The position numbers and the translations under genes were made by a program. Source: Gammaproteobacteria bacterium (GTDB taxonomy: Bacteria; Pseudomonadota; Gammaproteobacteria; Natronospirales; JAJUFS01). Taken from it: DNA of 50,779 nt. The notes under the pieces were generated by a model. It did no database searches and was not told the origin of the DNA. It saw nothing but the letters and a program-made list of their open reading frames with translations. Below, in pieces: positions 28,820 through 37,259 of this stretch. Every line of letters starts with the position of its first letter. Within the stretch, counting starts at the first letter, position 1. Location of the stretch: contig JAWWBS010000008.1 of NCBI GenBank assembly GCA_033720895.1, forward strand, positions 1 through 50,779, written 5' to 3'.

Positions 28820-29752
28820 ATGGAATTCTTCAAGAAAGAGACGACCATCGATTTCCTGTCACTGCGCAAGTTCGCCTTCGTGATTTCGCTGGTGCTGATC
28901 CTCGTGGCAGCCGGCAGCCTGGTGACTCGCAGCCTCAACTTCGGCATCGACTTCACCGGAGGCGTGCTGCTGGAAGTGGGTTACCCGGAAGCCGTCGAGC
29001 TGGAACCGATTCGCGATACCCTGGCGTCCATCGACTACCCGGATGCCATCGTGCAGCACTTCGGTGTCACGTCGGATGTGTTGATCCGGCTGCAACCGGG
29101 AGACGAGCGTTCCAACGCGGAGATTTCGGATAACGTGCTGGGCGCCTTGCGCCAGCAGGACAGTGGCGCCGAGATGCGTCGCGTCGAATTCGTTGGCCCG
29201 CAGGTGGGCGAGCAGCTGAAGGAGCAGGGCATCCTGGCGATGATGTTCGCGCTGATGGGCATCCTGATCTACATTTCGCTGCGCTTCCAGTGGAAGCTGG
29301 CCATCGGCGCGGTCGCGGCACTGGCCCATGACGTGCTGCTGACTGTCGGCATGTTTTCCATCCTGCAGGCTCCGTTCGACCTGACGGTGCTGGCGGCCGT
29401 GCTGGCCGTGATCGGTTATTCGCTGAATGACACCATCGTGGTCTATGACCGCATTCGCGAGAACTTTAGGCTGGTGCGCAAGGGCACGCCGATGGAGATT
29501 GCCAACAAGTCGATCAATCAGAACCTGTCGCGCACCTTGATGACATCGTTCACGACCTTCCTGGTGCTGCTGGCGCTGTTCTACATCGGCGGCGAGGTGA
29601 TCCATTCCTTTGCGCTTGCCTTGTTGATCGGTGTGGTCGTGGGTACCTATTCCTCGATCTACATTGCCAGCGCGCTGACCCTGGCGCTGGGCCTGGAGAA
29701 GGAAGACCTGCTTCCCTTGTCGGAGAAGGAACCAATCGACGACATGCCGTAA
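28820..29752 (+). CDS. secF: Protein translocase subunit SecF
   Basis: Partner of SecD. The 310 residues show the N-terminal helix, NFGIDFTGGVLLEVGYP, and the RND segment VIGYSLNDTIVVYDRIRENF with RTLMTSFTTFLVLLALFYIG. It starts 9 nt after secD and ends before a bidirectional terminator facing suhB. Confidence 0.97.
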   Translation: MEFFKKETTIDFLSLRKFAFVISLVLILVAAGSLVTRSLNFGIDFTGGVLLEVGYPEAVELEPIRDTLASIDYPDAIVQHFGVTSDVLIRLQPGDERSNAEISDNVLGALRQQDSGAEMRRVEFVGPQVGEQLKEQGILAMMFALMGILIYISLRFQWKLAIGAVAALAHDVLLTVGMFSILQAPFDLTVLAAVLAVIGYSLNDTIVVYDRIRENFRLVRKGTPMEIANKSINQNLSRTLMTSFTTFLVLLALFYIGGEVIHSFALALLIGVVVGTYSSIYIASALTLALGLEKEDLLPLSEKEPIDDMP

Positions 29753-29767
29753 GGCAGTCATCGGGCA

Positions 29768-29802
29768 CGAAAAAAGCCGCTGCACTGCAGCGGCTTTTTT
29801 CG
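29768..29802. terminator. Bidirectional terminator between secF and suhB
   Basis: A nearly perfect 35-nt palindrome: CGAAAAAAGCCGCTGCA, C-less short loop, then its complement ending in TTTTTTCG. A-run and T-run on both sides fit termination of both convergent genes. Confidence 0.93.
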
Positions 29803-29820
29803 TTTCGAGCGGGGGAACTG

Positions 29821-30600
29821 CTACCTGGCGGCTTTCAGTACCCGCGCCATCTGTGCGAACAGCTTGGGATTGGCGGCGAGAATGTTGCCGGTTTCGAGAT
29901 GGTCGGTACCACCATCCAGCGAGCCAACCAGGCCGCCGGCCTCCTGCACCATCAAGGCACCGGCAGCGATGTCCCAGATCTGCAGGCCCATTTCGAAAAA
30001 GCCGTCGAGCCGGCCCGCTGCCACGTAGGCGAGATCCAGGGCAGCGGCTCCCGGGCGGCGCACGCCACGCGTCTGTTCCAGCATGGCGCGCAGCATCGGC
30101 ATGTAGGTGTCGAGATTCTCGGCGTCGCGGAAGGGGAAGCCGGTGCCGATCAGCGAATTGTTCAGCTCCTTGCGCTTGCCGACGCGAATGCGCTTGTCAT
30201 CCAGCGTGACGCCACCACCGCGCTCGGCAGTGAAGAGCTCCTGTCGCATGGGGTCGTAGATGATGCCCACTTCGGTCCGGCCCTTGACCTGCAAGGCCAG
30301 GGACACGGCAAACACCGGGAAGCCATGCAGGAAATTGGTCGTGCCATCGAGAGGGTCGATGATCCAGACATGATCGGAATCGCCCGTCTTGCCTGACTCC
30401 TCGGCGAGGAAGGCATGGTCACGATACGACTGGCGGATGGTATCGATAATGGCGGCCTCGGCCTTGCGGTCCACTTCCGAGACGAAATCGTTGTTCGCCT
30501 TGGTTTCGACCTTGATCTCCGGGAGTCGGTCCATGGACCGGGAGATGATGTCGCCTGCGCGCCGCGCGGCACGCACGCCGATTGTCAGCATGGGATGCAT
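29821..30600 (-). CDS. suhB: Inositol-1-monophosphatase SuhB
   Basis: Magnesium-dependent phosphatase that also takes part in rRNA transcription antitermination in E. coli. The 259 residues carry both family signatures: WIIDPLDGTTNFLHGFPVF with the metal-binding Asp residues, and WDIAAGALMVQEAGG near residue 217. Length is normal. It is divergent from trmJ, as in E. coli and relatives. Confidence 0.96.
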   Translation of the reverse strand: MHPMLTIGVRAARRAGDIISRSMDRLPEIKVETKANNDFVSEVDRKAEAAIIDTIRQSYRDHAFLAEESGKTGDSDHVWIIDPLDGTTNFLHGFPVFAVSLALQVKGRTEVGIIYDPMRQELFTAERGGGVTLDDKRIRVGKRKELNNSLIGTGFPFRDAENLDTYMPMLRAMLEQTRGVRRPGAAALDLAYVAAGRLDGFFEMGLQIWDIAAGALMVQEAGGLVGSLDGGTDHLETGNILAANPKLFAQMARVLKAAR

Positions 30601-30697
30601 GATTCCACCTTATCGATGTCAAAGAAGCTCCCGCCGGACTCGCGGCGGGGGCCAGACCCTGTCGGGCTGGCCAAGGTCGCGTAGAATAGCAGAATTT

Positions 30698-30717
30698 CCC
30701 GGCTGGCAGCAGCCGGG
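30698..30717 (+). repeat. Hairpin upstream of trmJ
   Basis: 8-bp arms CCCGGCTG / CAGCCGGG around GCAG. A TAGAAT at 30682-30687 upstream may be the trmJ -10, which would place this hairpin in the leader, about 30 nt before the GTG start. Confidence 0.4.
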
Positions 30718-30746
30718 GCACGGAAAACAGCCCATTGGAGTGTTTT

Positions 30747-31565
30747 GTGAGCGATAGCCAGTCCAGACAGGGTCTTGCGGCAGCCGAGCGCATTCGCGTG
30801 GTGCTGGTCGAGACCAGTCATCCCGGCAATATCGGTGCCGCAGCCCGCGCCATGAAAGTCATGGGACTGGGTGCCTTGCACCTGGTGAAGCCCTGGCATT
30901 TCCCCTCGGATGAAGCCTCCGATCGTGCCTCGGGCGCGGACGACATCCTCGCGAAGGCCACGGTGCACGAGGACCTGGCGTCGGCGGTGGCGGATTGCCA
31001 CCTGGTGCTGGGCACATCCGCACGCCTGCGTTCCATCCAGTGGGAGCAGCTCGATCCCCGCCAGGCAGGCGAACGGCTGGTCGAGGCGACGGGCGCCGGG
31101 CAGGTAGCCGTTGTATTCGGGCGGGAGAAATCCGGGCTCAGCAATGAAGAGCTCGACCTGTGCACCCACCTGGTTCACATCCCGGCCAACCCCGAGTACT
31201 CCTCGCTGAACCTCGGTGCGGCGGTGCAGGTGCTTGCCTACGAGCTGCGGATGGCGATGCTGGCCAGCAAGGTGCCGGTGCAGGAGCCGGACTTTCCGCC
31301 TGCCAGCCACGAGGACATGGAACGGCTCTACCACCACCTGCGCAACGTGCTGGCTCGACGTGATTTCCTCAAGCGTCACAACCCGGAGCACCTGATGCGG
31401 CGCTTCCGTGCGCTGTTCGGACGGGCCGGGCTGGATACCAATGAAGTCCAGATCCTGCGCGGCATGCTGCGCGCCTTTGCACCGGAGGTCGATCCCAAGG
31501 GACCGCTGCCCGAGGTGGACAAATCCTTGTTCGAGAAAGCGAGTCACGGCGACGAGCAGGAGTAG
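30747..31565 (+). CDS. trmJ: tRNA (Cm32/Um32) methyltransferase TrmJ
   Basis: 2'-O-methylates position 32 of tRNA anticodon loops. The 272 residues are a SPOUT-class methyltransferase with the knot motifs VLVETSHPGNIGAAARAMKV, VVFGREKSGLSNEEL and IPANPEYSSLNLGAAVQVL, plus a C-terminal extension. The GTG start is preceded by GGAG at 6 nt; an in-frame TTG 12 nt upstream overlaps this site and is less likely. In related genomes trmJ sits directly before the isc operon, as here. Confidence 0.95.
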   Translation: MSDSQSRQGLAAAERIRVVLVETSHPGNIGAAARAMKVMGLGALHLVKPWHFPSDEASDRASGADDILAKATVHEDLASAVADCHLVLGTSARLRSIQWEQLDPRQAGERLVEATGAGQVAVVFGREKSGLSNEELDLCTHLVHIPANPEYSSLNLGAAVQVLAYELRMAMLASKVPVQEPDFPPASHEDMERLYHHLRNVLARRDFLKRHNPEHLMRRFRALFGRAGLDTNEVQILRGMLRAFAPEVDPKGPLPEVDKSLFEKASHGDEQE

Positions 31566-31574
31566 AATGGACGA

Positions 31575-32741
31575 ATGATCTACTTCGACCACAACGCGAC
31601 GACGGCCGTGCTACCCGAGGTGCGGGAGGCCATGTTGCCCATGCTGGGCGGGAATTTTGGCAATCCTTCCAGCATCCATGCCCCAGGCCGCCTGGCGCGC
31701 AATGCGCTCGATGATGCCCGCGGCGCTGTTGCCGAGCTTGCCGGCGTGCATCCACGCCAGGTGGTGTTCACCAGCGGTGGCACGGAATCGAATGCGCTGG
31801 CACTGCGCGGCGTGGCCTTGCAGGCGCTGGCGACTGGCGCTGCGCGCCGCCGCCTGCTGGTTGGCAGCACCGAGCACGCAGCGGTGCGCGACGAGGCCTT
31901 CGCCCTGCGGCGGCTCGGATTCACCGTCGAGGAAGTTCCCGTGGCTGCCGACGGTCATATCGACCTGCCTGCCTACCGGTCCCTGCTCGATGATGAGGTC
32001 CTGCTGGTGTCACTGATGGCTGCCAACAACGAGACCGGCGTGCTGACCGACATCGCGCCATTGGCGGAGCTCGCCCACGCCGCGGGTGCCGTGTTCCATT
32101 GCGATGCCGTGCAACTGCCGGGCAAGCAGCCGTTCAGCATGGCCGAGCTGGGTGCCGACCTGGCGTCGATCTCCGGCCACAAGATCGGTGCGCCGAAGGG
32201 CGTGGGTGCCTTGTTGCTGGCTGGCGCCGTCGAGCTCTTTGCCGGCCAGCATGGCGGAGGACAGGAAGCCGGCTTGCGTTCGGGCACGGAAAACCTGCCG
32301 GGCATCGTGGGCTTCGGCGTTGCGGCGACACACGCGGTCGCAAGCCAGGCGGAATTTTCGACGCACACCCGCCAGTTGCGTGACCAGCTCGAGCGAGGCC
32401 TCGCGGCGATTCCCGGCATCACCCTCTTTGCCGCGGCCAGCGAGCGCCTCCCGAATACCTGCCAGTTCGGCGTCGCCGGCTATGCCGGCGATACCGTGCA
32501 GATGGGGCTGGACCGTGCGGGATTTGCGGTCTCGACCGGCTCGGCCTGCCATTCCGGTGACAGCGCGCCGAGTCACGTGCTGACCGCCATGGGCGTGCCG
32601 CCGGATGCCGCGCGCAGCGCGATCCGCGTGACCTTTGGCCTCGACAATACGCATGAACAAGTGAACGAATTTCTTGGTGCCCTGGAAAACCTCCGGGGCG
32701 CCTTGCCGAGTCAGTCCGCGGGTGGGGCTGTCGGCTGGTAG
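31575..32741 (+). CDS. Cysteine desulfurase, NifS/IscS-like (first copy)
   Basis: PLP enzyme that moves sulfur from cysteine to a catalytic cysteine persulfide. The 388 residues contain His101 (STEHAAV), the PLP lysine K203 (SGHKIGAPKGVG), HGGGQEAGLRSGTEN, and catalytic C325 in STGSACHSGDSAPSHVL on a long group I loop. It differs clearly from the neighbouring IscS (HGGGHERG there, HGGGQEAG here) and resembles generic NifS-type desulfurases. It occupies the place where iscR normally stands. RBS and start lie 9 nt after trmJ. The client is unknown: it could feed Fe-S assembly, thiouridine or thiamine synthesis. Confidence 0.9.
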   Translation: MIYFDHNATTAVLPEVREAMLPMLGGNFGNPSSIHAPGRLARNALDDARGAVAELAGVHPRQVVFTSGGTESNALALRGVALQALATGAARRRLLVGSTEHAAVRDEAFALRRLGFTVEEVPVAADGHIDLPAYRSLLDDEVLLVSLMAANNETGVLTDIAPLAELAHAAGAVFHCDAVQLPGKQPFSMAELGADLASISGHKIGAPKGVGALLLAGAVELFAGQHGGGQEAGLRSGTENLPGIVGFGVAATHAVASQAEFSTHTRQLRDQLERGLAAIPGITLFAAASERLPNTCQFGVAGYAGDTVQMGLDRAGFAVSTGSACHSGDSAPSHVLTAMGVPPDAARSAIRVTFGLDNTHEQVNEFLGALENLRGALPSQSAGGAVGW

Positions 32742-32779
32742 CGATACGGAACTGAAGAACGCGAAGGGGCAAGCGATCC

Positions 32780-33964
32780 ATGAATGCTGGCAGTGGAGAA
32801 ATGATTTACCTGGATTACGCGGCGACCACACCGGTCGATCCGCGGGTGGCGGAGGTCATGATGACATTCCTGACCCCGGCCGGTGTGTTTGCGAACCCGG
32901 CCTCGACCGGCCATGCCGCGGGCCGCGAAGCAGCCGAGGCCGTTGCGCAGGCGCGCGCCGAAGCCGCCGCCGCCTTGCATACCCGCCCCGAGAACCTGGT
33001 CTTTACCTCCGGCGCCACTGAAAGCGACAACTTGGCGATCAAGGGCATTGCCCGGGCGAGCCGTCGCGGCAAGCACATCGTGACCGACAAGACCTCGCAC
33101 AAGGCCGTGATCGATGCCTGCAAGGCGCTCGAAAAGGAGGGCTTCGAGGTCAGCTGGCTGGTGCCTGAAGCCGAAGGCCGCATCACGCCTGAGCAGTTGC
33201 GGACCGCACTGCGGGAGGACACGGCACTGGTCGCCTTGCTGCACGCGAACAACGAGACCGGCGTGGTCAATGACATCGCGGAGCTGGGCGCGGTCTGTCG
33301 CGAAGCGGGTGTCCCGTTCCACGTCGATGCCGCCCAGTCTGCCGGCAAGCTGCCGCTGAATCTCGATGAATTGCCGATCGATACCCTGGCGGCTAGCGGC
33401 CACAAGTTCTACGGGCCCAAGGGCATCGGCATCCTCTACGTCCGCCCGGGCTTCGGGCCGGTCGAGGCCCAGCAGCACGGTGGCGGCCACGAGCGCGGAC
33501 TTCGCTCCGGAACCTTGCCGACCCACCAGATCGTGGGCCTCAGCCGTGCGCTGGCACTGGCAGTCGAGGACCAGCTCGCCGAGGCCGAGAGGCTGGTCGG
33601 GCTGCGTGAGCAGCTCTGGCAGGGACTGGCAACGCTGGGCGGGGTACACCGCAATGCGCCGGCCGAGCACAGCCTGCCGGGCGTGTTGAACGTCAGTTTC
33701 GAGGGCGTCGATGGTGAATCCCTGCAGTTTGCCTTGCCGGCGCTGGCCGTGTCCGCGGGTTCGGCCTGCAATTCCGCCAGCCGTGAGCCCTCGTTCGTGC
33801 TCAGGGCCCTGGGCCGGTCTGATCGCCTGGCGGGCGCCAGCCTGCGCTTCAGCCTGGGGCGCTGGACCAGCGAACAGGACGTGGAACGCGCCGTGGAACT
33901 GGTCACGGAGGCAGTGAGCAAGCTGCGCGCGGTGGCCGGGGCCCTGCTGGCGCAAGGCGACTGA
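32780..33964 (+). CDS. iscS: Cysteine desulfurase IscS lacking the C-terminal IscU-binding tail
   Basis: Supplies persulfide sulfur for Fe-S clusters and tRNA thiolation. The 394 residues follow E. coli IscS closely: IYLDYAATTPVDPRVAE, K209 in SGHKFYGPKG, HGGGHERGLRSGTLPTHQIV, and catalytic C330 in SAGSACNSASREPSFVLRAL. The last helix reads VTEAVSKLRAVAGALLAQGD and stops; the roughly 15-residue tail of E. coli IscS (LWEMYKEGVDLNSIEWAHH), which contacts IscU, is absent. An alternative ATG at 32801 (MIYLDY) has GGAG close by and would match the E. coli start better. Its downstream partner is a degenerate IscU. Confidence 0.93.
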   Translation: MNAGSGEMIYLDYAATTPVDPRVAEVMMTFLTPAGVFANPASTGHAAGREAAEAVAQARAEAAAALHTRPENLVFTSGATESDNLAIKGIARASRRGKHIVTDKTSHKAVIDACKALEKEGFEVSWLVPEAEGRITPEQLRTALREDTALVALLHANNETGVVNDIAELGAVCREAGVPFHVDAAQSAGKLPLNLDELPIDTLAASGHKFYGPKGIGILYVRPGFGPVEAQQHGGGHERGLRSGTLPTHQIVGLSRALALAVEDQLAEAERLVGLREQLWQGLATLGGVHRNAPAEHSLPGVLNVSFEGVDGESLQFALPALAVSAGSACNSASREPSFVLRALGRSDRLAGASLRFSLGRWTSEQDVERAVELVTEAVSKLRAVAGALLAQGD

Positions 33965-34002
33965 CCGGAAACAGGCTGAAAATCCTGTTAAAATAAGGGC
34001 TT

Positions 34003-34407
34003 ATGAACGGCCCTGTACTGAATGATTATGGCCCAGAAGTGGCCCGACGCTTTGCCGAACCGCGGTTCTCGGGATCGCTGCCGGGCGCTGTGGCCGTTAC
34101 CCTGCGTTCCCGCGCCAGGGACGCTGAAATCTGTTTCCAGGCCCTTGTCGACGATCGCAAGCGACTGAAAAGACTGAGATTTCAGGCGATAGGCTGTCCC
34201 CACCTGGTGGCGGCTGCGGACCTGCTTGCCGAGCGCCTGGAGGGGGCTGCCGTGGTGGATTTGCAGGATTTCCGGGCAGGTTTCCTGGAGACCGAGCTGC
34301 CCTTGCCGGCCGAGAAGCTGGACTTGAAAATACTGCTGGAAGACGCCATCAAGGCTCTGTACCAGGCCATTTTGAACGAATCGCATCCCGAGGAAATCGC
34401 ATCGTGA
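34003..34407 (+). CDS. Degenerate IscU-like scaffold protein
   Basis: Recognisable IscU/NifU-N homologue of normal length (134 residues; E. coli IscU 128). [20 protein letters not shown] aligns with FKTYGC63GSAIASS and [11 protein letters not shown] with SILAEDAIKAA. Of the cluster ligands only C65 (equivalent to C63) remains. A gapless alignment puts R39 at C37, A41 at D39, D107 at H105 and L108 at C106. The HscA recognition motif LPPVK reads LPAEK. No frameshift is visible and the frame runs cleanly into iscA (4-nt overlap). It is therefore unlikely to hold a normal 2Fe-2S cluster. It may be a regulator or adaptor of desulfurases, or a decaying gene; I cannot tell. Confidence 0.8.
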   Translation: MNGPVLNDYGPEVARRFAEPRFSGSLPGAVAVTLRSRARDAEICFQALVDDRKRLKRLRFQAIGCPHLVAAADLLAERLEGAAVVDLQDFRAGFLETELPLPAEKLDLKILLEDAIKALYQAILNESHPEEIAS

Positions 34408-34724
34408 TCACCCTGACCGAACAAGCTGCTGCCCACGTCCGGAACCACCTGGAAAAGCGTGGCAAGGGGCTTGGCCTGCGCCTGGGCGTGCGCAAGACCG
34501 GCTGCTCCGGCTGGGCCTATGACCTTGGTTTTGCTGATGAAATCAGGGAAGGCGAACAGACTTTCGAAAGCCAGGGCCTGACGGTCGTGGTGCCGGAAGA
34601 CGCGCTGACTTTCGTGGACGGCACCGAGGTGGACTACATCTCGGAGGGCCTGAACCAGATGTTCAAATTCCGCAATCCCAACGTCAAGGACGAGTGCGGC
34701 TGCGGCGAAAGCTTCACGGTCTGA
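34404..34724 (+). CDS. iscA: A-type Fe-S carrier IscA
   Basis: Iron or Fe-S cluster carrier. The 106 residues contain all three conserved cysteines, C34 in [10 protein letters not shown] and C98/C100 in DECGCGES, and [20 protein letters not shown] is close to E. coli IscA. The GTG start overlaps the stop of the IscU-like gene (GTGA). The gene that usually follows, hscB, is absent; ndk comes next after 183 nt. Confidence 0.93.
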   Translation: MITLTEQAAAHVRNHLEKRGKGLGLRLGVRKTGCSGWAYDLGFADEIREGEQTFESQGLTVVVPEDALTFVDGTEVDYISEGLNQMFKFRNPNVKDECGCGESFTV

Positions 34725-34796
34725 TCGGCCGCTGGCCCCGGTCGGGCCGAAACTGTGAAAAACCGGGGATTTGACCGCCTTTTGGCGCTTCCTTGA

Positions 34797-34825
34797 TTGC
34801 CTGAAACCGGCCGTCAACGTACACT
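34797..34825 (+). promoter_or_regulatory. Candidate promoter of ndk
   Basis: TTGCCT (34797-34802), a 17-nt spacer and TACACT (34820-34825). Each hexamer matches the sigma-70 consensus at four of six positions. It lies in the 183-nt gap after iscA and gives a leader that contains the hairpin at 34845-34870. Confidence 0.45.
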
Positions 34826-34844
34826 TAAACCCTTGAATTTACCC

Positions 34845-34870
34845 GCAAACCCGCGATTTCGCGGGTTTGC
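34845..34870 (+). repeat. 12-bp perfect hairpin in the ndk leader
   Basis: GCAAACCCGCGA TT TCGCGGGTTTGC, then TTCATTTG, ending 37 nt before the ndk ATG. The weak U-rich stretch after the stem allows either a leaky terminator of the isc genes or an ndk leader element. Confidence 0.6.
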
Positions 34871-34907
34871 TTCATTTGTGCAATACGACTACGGAGATTT
34901 TTCGAAA

Positions 34908-35336
34908 ATGGCAGTTGAACGGACCCTTTCCATCATCAAGCCGGATGGCGTTGCAAAGAACATCATCGGTGACATCTACAGCCGCTTCGAGAAGGCCGGC
35001 CTGAAGGTGGTCGCCGCCAAGATGGTGCACCTGAGCAAGGAGCAGGCTGGCGAATTCTACGCGGTTCACAAGGAGCGTCCGTTCTACAACGACCTCGTTG
35101 GTTTCATGACCTCGGGTCCTGTCATGGTGCAGTGCCTGGAAGGCGAAGACGCCATTGCGAAGAATCGCGACCTGATGGGTGCGACCAACCCGGCCGAGGC
35201 CGAGGCTGGCACCATCCGCGCAGATTTCGCCAAGACCGTTGACGAGAACGTCGTGCACGGTTCGGATGCGCCGGAAACCGCCGCGGAAGAGATCAAGTTC
35301 TTCTTCCCGGAAGGCGTGTGCGAGCGCACGCGATAA
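34908..35336 (+). CDS. ndk: Nucleoside diphosphate kinase
   Basis: Balances nucleoside triphosphate pools by phosphate transfer from ATP. The 142 residues are full length, with [14 protein letters not shown] at the N-terminus and the phosphorylated histidine H117 in NVVHGSD. A longer upstream reading frame exists, but GGAG before ATG 34908 and the conserved [13 protein letters not shown] fix the start. It stands between the isc genes and rlmN as in other gammaproteobacteria. Confidence 0.97.
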   Translation: MAVERTLSIIKPDGVAKNIIGDIYSRFEKAGLKVVAAKMVHLSKEQAGEFYAVHKERPFYNDLVGFMTSGPVMVQCLEGEDAIAKNRDLMGATNPAEAEAGTIRADFAKTVDENVVHGSDAPETAAEEIKFFFPEGVCERTR

Positions 35337-35346
35337 AGCAGTACTG

Positions 35347-35372
35347 GCTGCCCGGCAATCAAGCCGGGCAGC
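35347..35372 (+). terminator. Weak terminator-like hairpin after ndk
   Basis: 10-bp stem GCTGCCCGGC / GCCGGGCAGC with a 6-nt loop, followed only by TACTTT. It lies 10 nt after the ndk stop and 16 nt before the rlmN start, so it may attenuate rather than stop read-through. Confidence 0.5.
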
Positions 35373-35388
35373 TACTTTGGAATTACAG

Positions 35389-36501
35389 ATGACCGAAGCC
35401 GCTGACAAGAAGATCAACCTGCTGGGCATGCCACGTGCCGAGCTGGAAGCGTTTTTCGCCGACATGGGCGAGAAACCGTTTCGCGCGCGCCAGGTCATGA
35501 AGTGGATCTATGCTGCGGGCGAGCACGACTTCGACCGCATGACCGATGTCAGCAAGAAGCTGCGCGACAAGCTCAAGCAGATTGCCGAAGTGCGTGTCCC
35601 CGAGGTGATGGTCGACAATGTTTCCAAGGACGGCACTCGCAAATGGCTGCTGAACATGGATGCCACCAACGGCATCGAGATGGTGTTCATTCCCGAGGAC
35701 GAGCGCGGCACCCTGTGCATTTCATCGCAGGTCGGTTGCGCGCTGGACTGCACCTTCTGTTCGACTGCCCAGCAGGGCTTCAATCGCAACCTGTCGGCTG
35801 CCGAGATCGTCGGCCAGGTCTGGCTGGCGAACAAGCTGCTGGGTTACTCCAAGGGTGGTGATCGCATCATCACCAACGTGGTTTTCATGGGCATGGGCGA
35901 GCCGCTGGCCAACTACCAGAACGTGCTGAGTTCCATCCATGTCCTGCTGGATGATTATGGTTACGGCATGTCCAAGCGCCGCGTCACGGTCAGCACTTCT
36001 GGCATCGTGCCTGCCATGCATCGGCTCAACGAGGAAGCCGAGTACGCGCTGGCGGTTTCGTTGCACGCGCCGAATGACGAGTTGCGTGACGTGCTGGTGC
36101 CGATCAACCAGAAATATCCCATCAAGGAACTCATGGAGGCCTGCTGGGCTTACGTGAAGAAGAAGCCGCATCGTCACATCTACGTCGAGTACGTGATGTT
36201 GAACGGCGTGAATGACAAGCCGGAGCATGCGCGCGAACTTGCGAAGCTCCTGGGCGGGCTGCCTTGCAAGGTCAACCTGATTCCGTTCAACCCCTTCCCG
36301 GGAACGCCTTACGAGCGTTCGCCCATTGAACGCATCAACGCATTCCGCGATATTCTGGTTCGCAAGGGCCTGGTAACGGTCACGCGCAAGACGCGCGGTG
36401 ATGACATCGATGCCGCCTGCGGGCAGCTGGCTGGCAAAGTGGCAGATCGCAGCAAGCGCGCAGAAAAAATGGCAGCTCACATGGCACGGGTGCAGACATG
36501 A
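35389..36501 (+). CDS. rlmN: 23S rRNA/tRNA adenine-C2 methyltransferase RlmN
   Basis: Dual-specificity radical SAM enzyme that methylates A2503 of 23S rRNA and A37 of tRNA. The 370 residues show the radical SAM motif C117-ALD-C121-TF-C124, [16 protein letters not shown], and the two catalytic cysteines (C110 in TLCISSQ, about C344 in DIDAACGQL). A much longer in-frame extension upstream crosses the ndk stop region; [13 protein letters not shown] at 35389 is the realistic start. The stop overlaps pilF (ATGA). Confidence 0.97.
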   Translation: MTEAADKKINLLGMPRAELEAFFADMGEKPFRARQVMKWIYAAGEHDFDRMTDVSKKLRDKLKQIAEVRVPEVMVDNVSKDGTRKWLLNMDATNGIEMVFIPEDERGTLCISSQVGCALDCTFCSTAQQGFNRNLSAAEIVGQVWLANKLLGYSKGGDRIITNVVFMGMGEPLANYQNVLSSIHVLLDDYGYGMSKRRVTVSTSGIVPAMHRLNEEAEYALAVSLHAPNDELRDVLVPINQKYPIKELMEACWAYVKKKPHRHIYVEYVMLNGVNDKPEHARELAKLLGGLPCKVNLIPFNPFPGTPYERSPIERINAFRDILVRKGLVTVTRKTRGDDIDAACGQLAGKVADRSKRAEKMAAHMARVQT

Positions 36502-37259
36502 TGACAACAAGAATCAAAAGCACGTTTCTGCTGGTCCTGCTTTCGGTCGCGATGACCGGCTGTGTTTCGACGGCTGGAAAGAGCAAGGTCGATCCGCAGG
36601 CGTCGGCATCGAATACCAACCTGGCCCTCGAGTATTTCCGGATCGGGCAGCGAGAAGTCGCCATGGAAAAGATCGAGAAGGCCATCGAGCAGGATCCCGA
36701 CTATGCCCAGGCGCACCTGGTCAAGGGCATGCTGCTGGCAGAGCTGAAGGAATACTCGGCGGCCGAGGACAGCTTTGAAGAAGCGCTGGATCTCGCGCCC
36801 GAGGATGCCGCCGTGCAGAACAATTTCGGCGGCTTCCTTTGTGATCGCGGCGAGTATGATGACGGCATCGAGATGTTCATGCTGGCAGCCAACAATCAGT
36901 ACTACGGTCGTCCGGAGAGCGCCTGGACCAACGCTGGCACCTGTGCCAAGCGAAAGGGCGACTTCGCCGAAGCGGAGAACATGTATCGGCAGGCATTGAA
37001 GATCAATCCTGCTTACCCGCTGGCCCTGTGGCAGATGGCAGACCTGAGTTTCGAGCGCGGCAACTACCTGGGTGCGCGCGCGTTCATGCAGCGACTCGAG
37101 TCGACCGCAACCCTGCCGCCGGAAGCCATCTGGCTGGGGGTGCGTATCGAACGTCGCCTCGAGGACAAGCAGGCGGAGAAACGCTACAGCGACATTCTCA
37201 TGCGTGACTACCCGGATTCCCGTGAAGCCAACCTGCTGATGGAGAGTCGCAGTGACTGA
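36498..37259 (+). CDS. pilF: Type IV pilus biogenesis lipoprotein PilF/PilW
   Basis: Pilotin that brings the PilQ secretin to the outer membrane. The 253 residues have a lipoprotein signal with lipobox AMTGC22, followed by about six TPR repeats (for example [20 protein letters not shown], then [20 protein letters not shown]). It overlaps rlmN by 4 nt and rodZ by 8 nt, the standard order rlmN-pilF-rodZ. Other pilus genes are outside this window. Confidence 0.93.
   Translation: MMTTRIKSTFLLVLLSVAMTGCVSTAGKSKVDPQASASNTNLALEYFRIGQREVAMEKIEKAIEQDPDYAQAHLVKGMLLAELKEYSAAEDSFEEALDLAPEDAAVQNNFGGFLCDRGEYDDGIEMFMLAANNQYYGRPESAWTNAGTCAKRKGDFAEAENMYRQALKINPAYPLALWQMADLSFERGNYLGARAFMQRLESTATLPPEAIWLGVRIERRLEDKQAEKRYSDILMRDYPDSREANLLMESRSD

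Noticed and set aside
34003-34407. Frameshift or sequencing error explaining the missing IscU ligands
   Set aside because: Conserved segments before, between and after the missing residues are all in one frame, and the overlap with iscA is normal. The substitutions look genuine.
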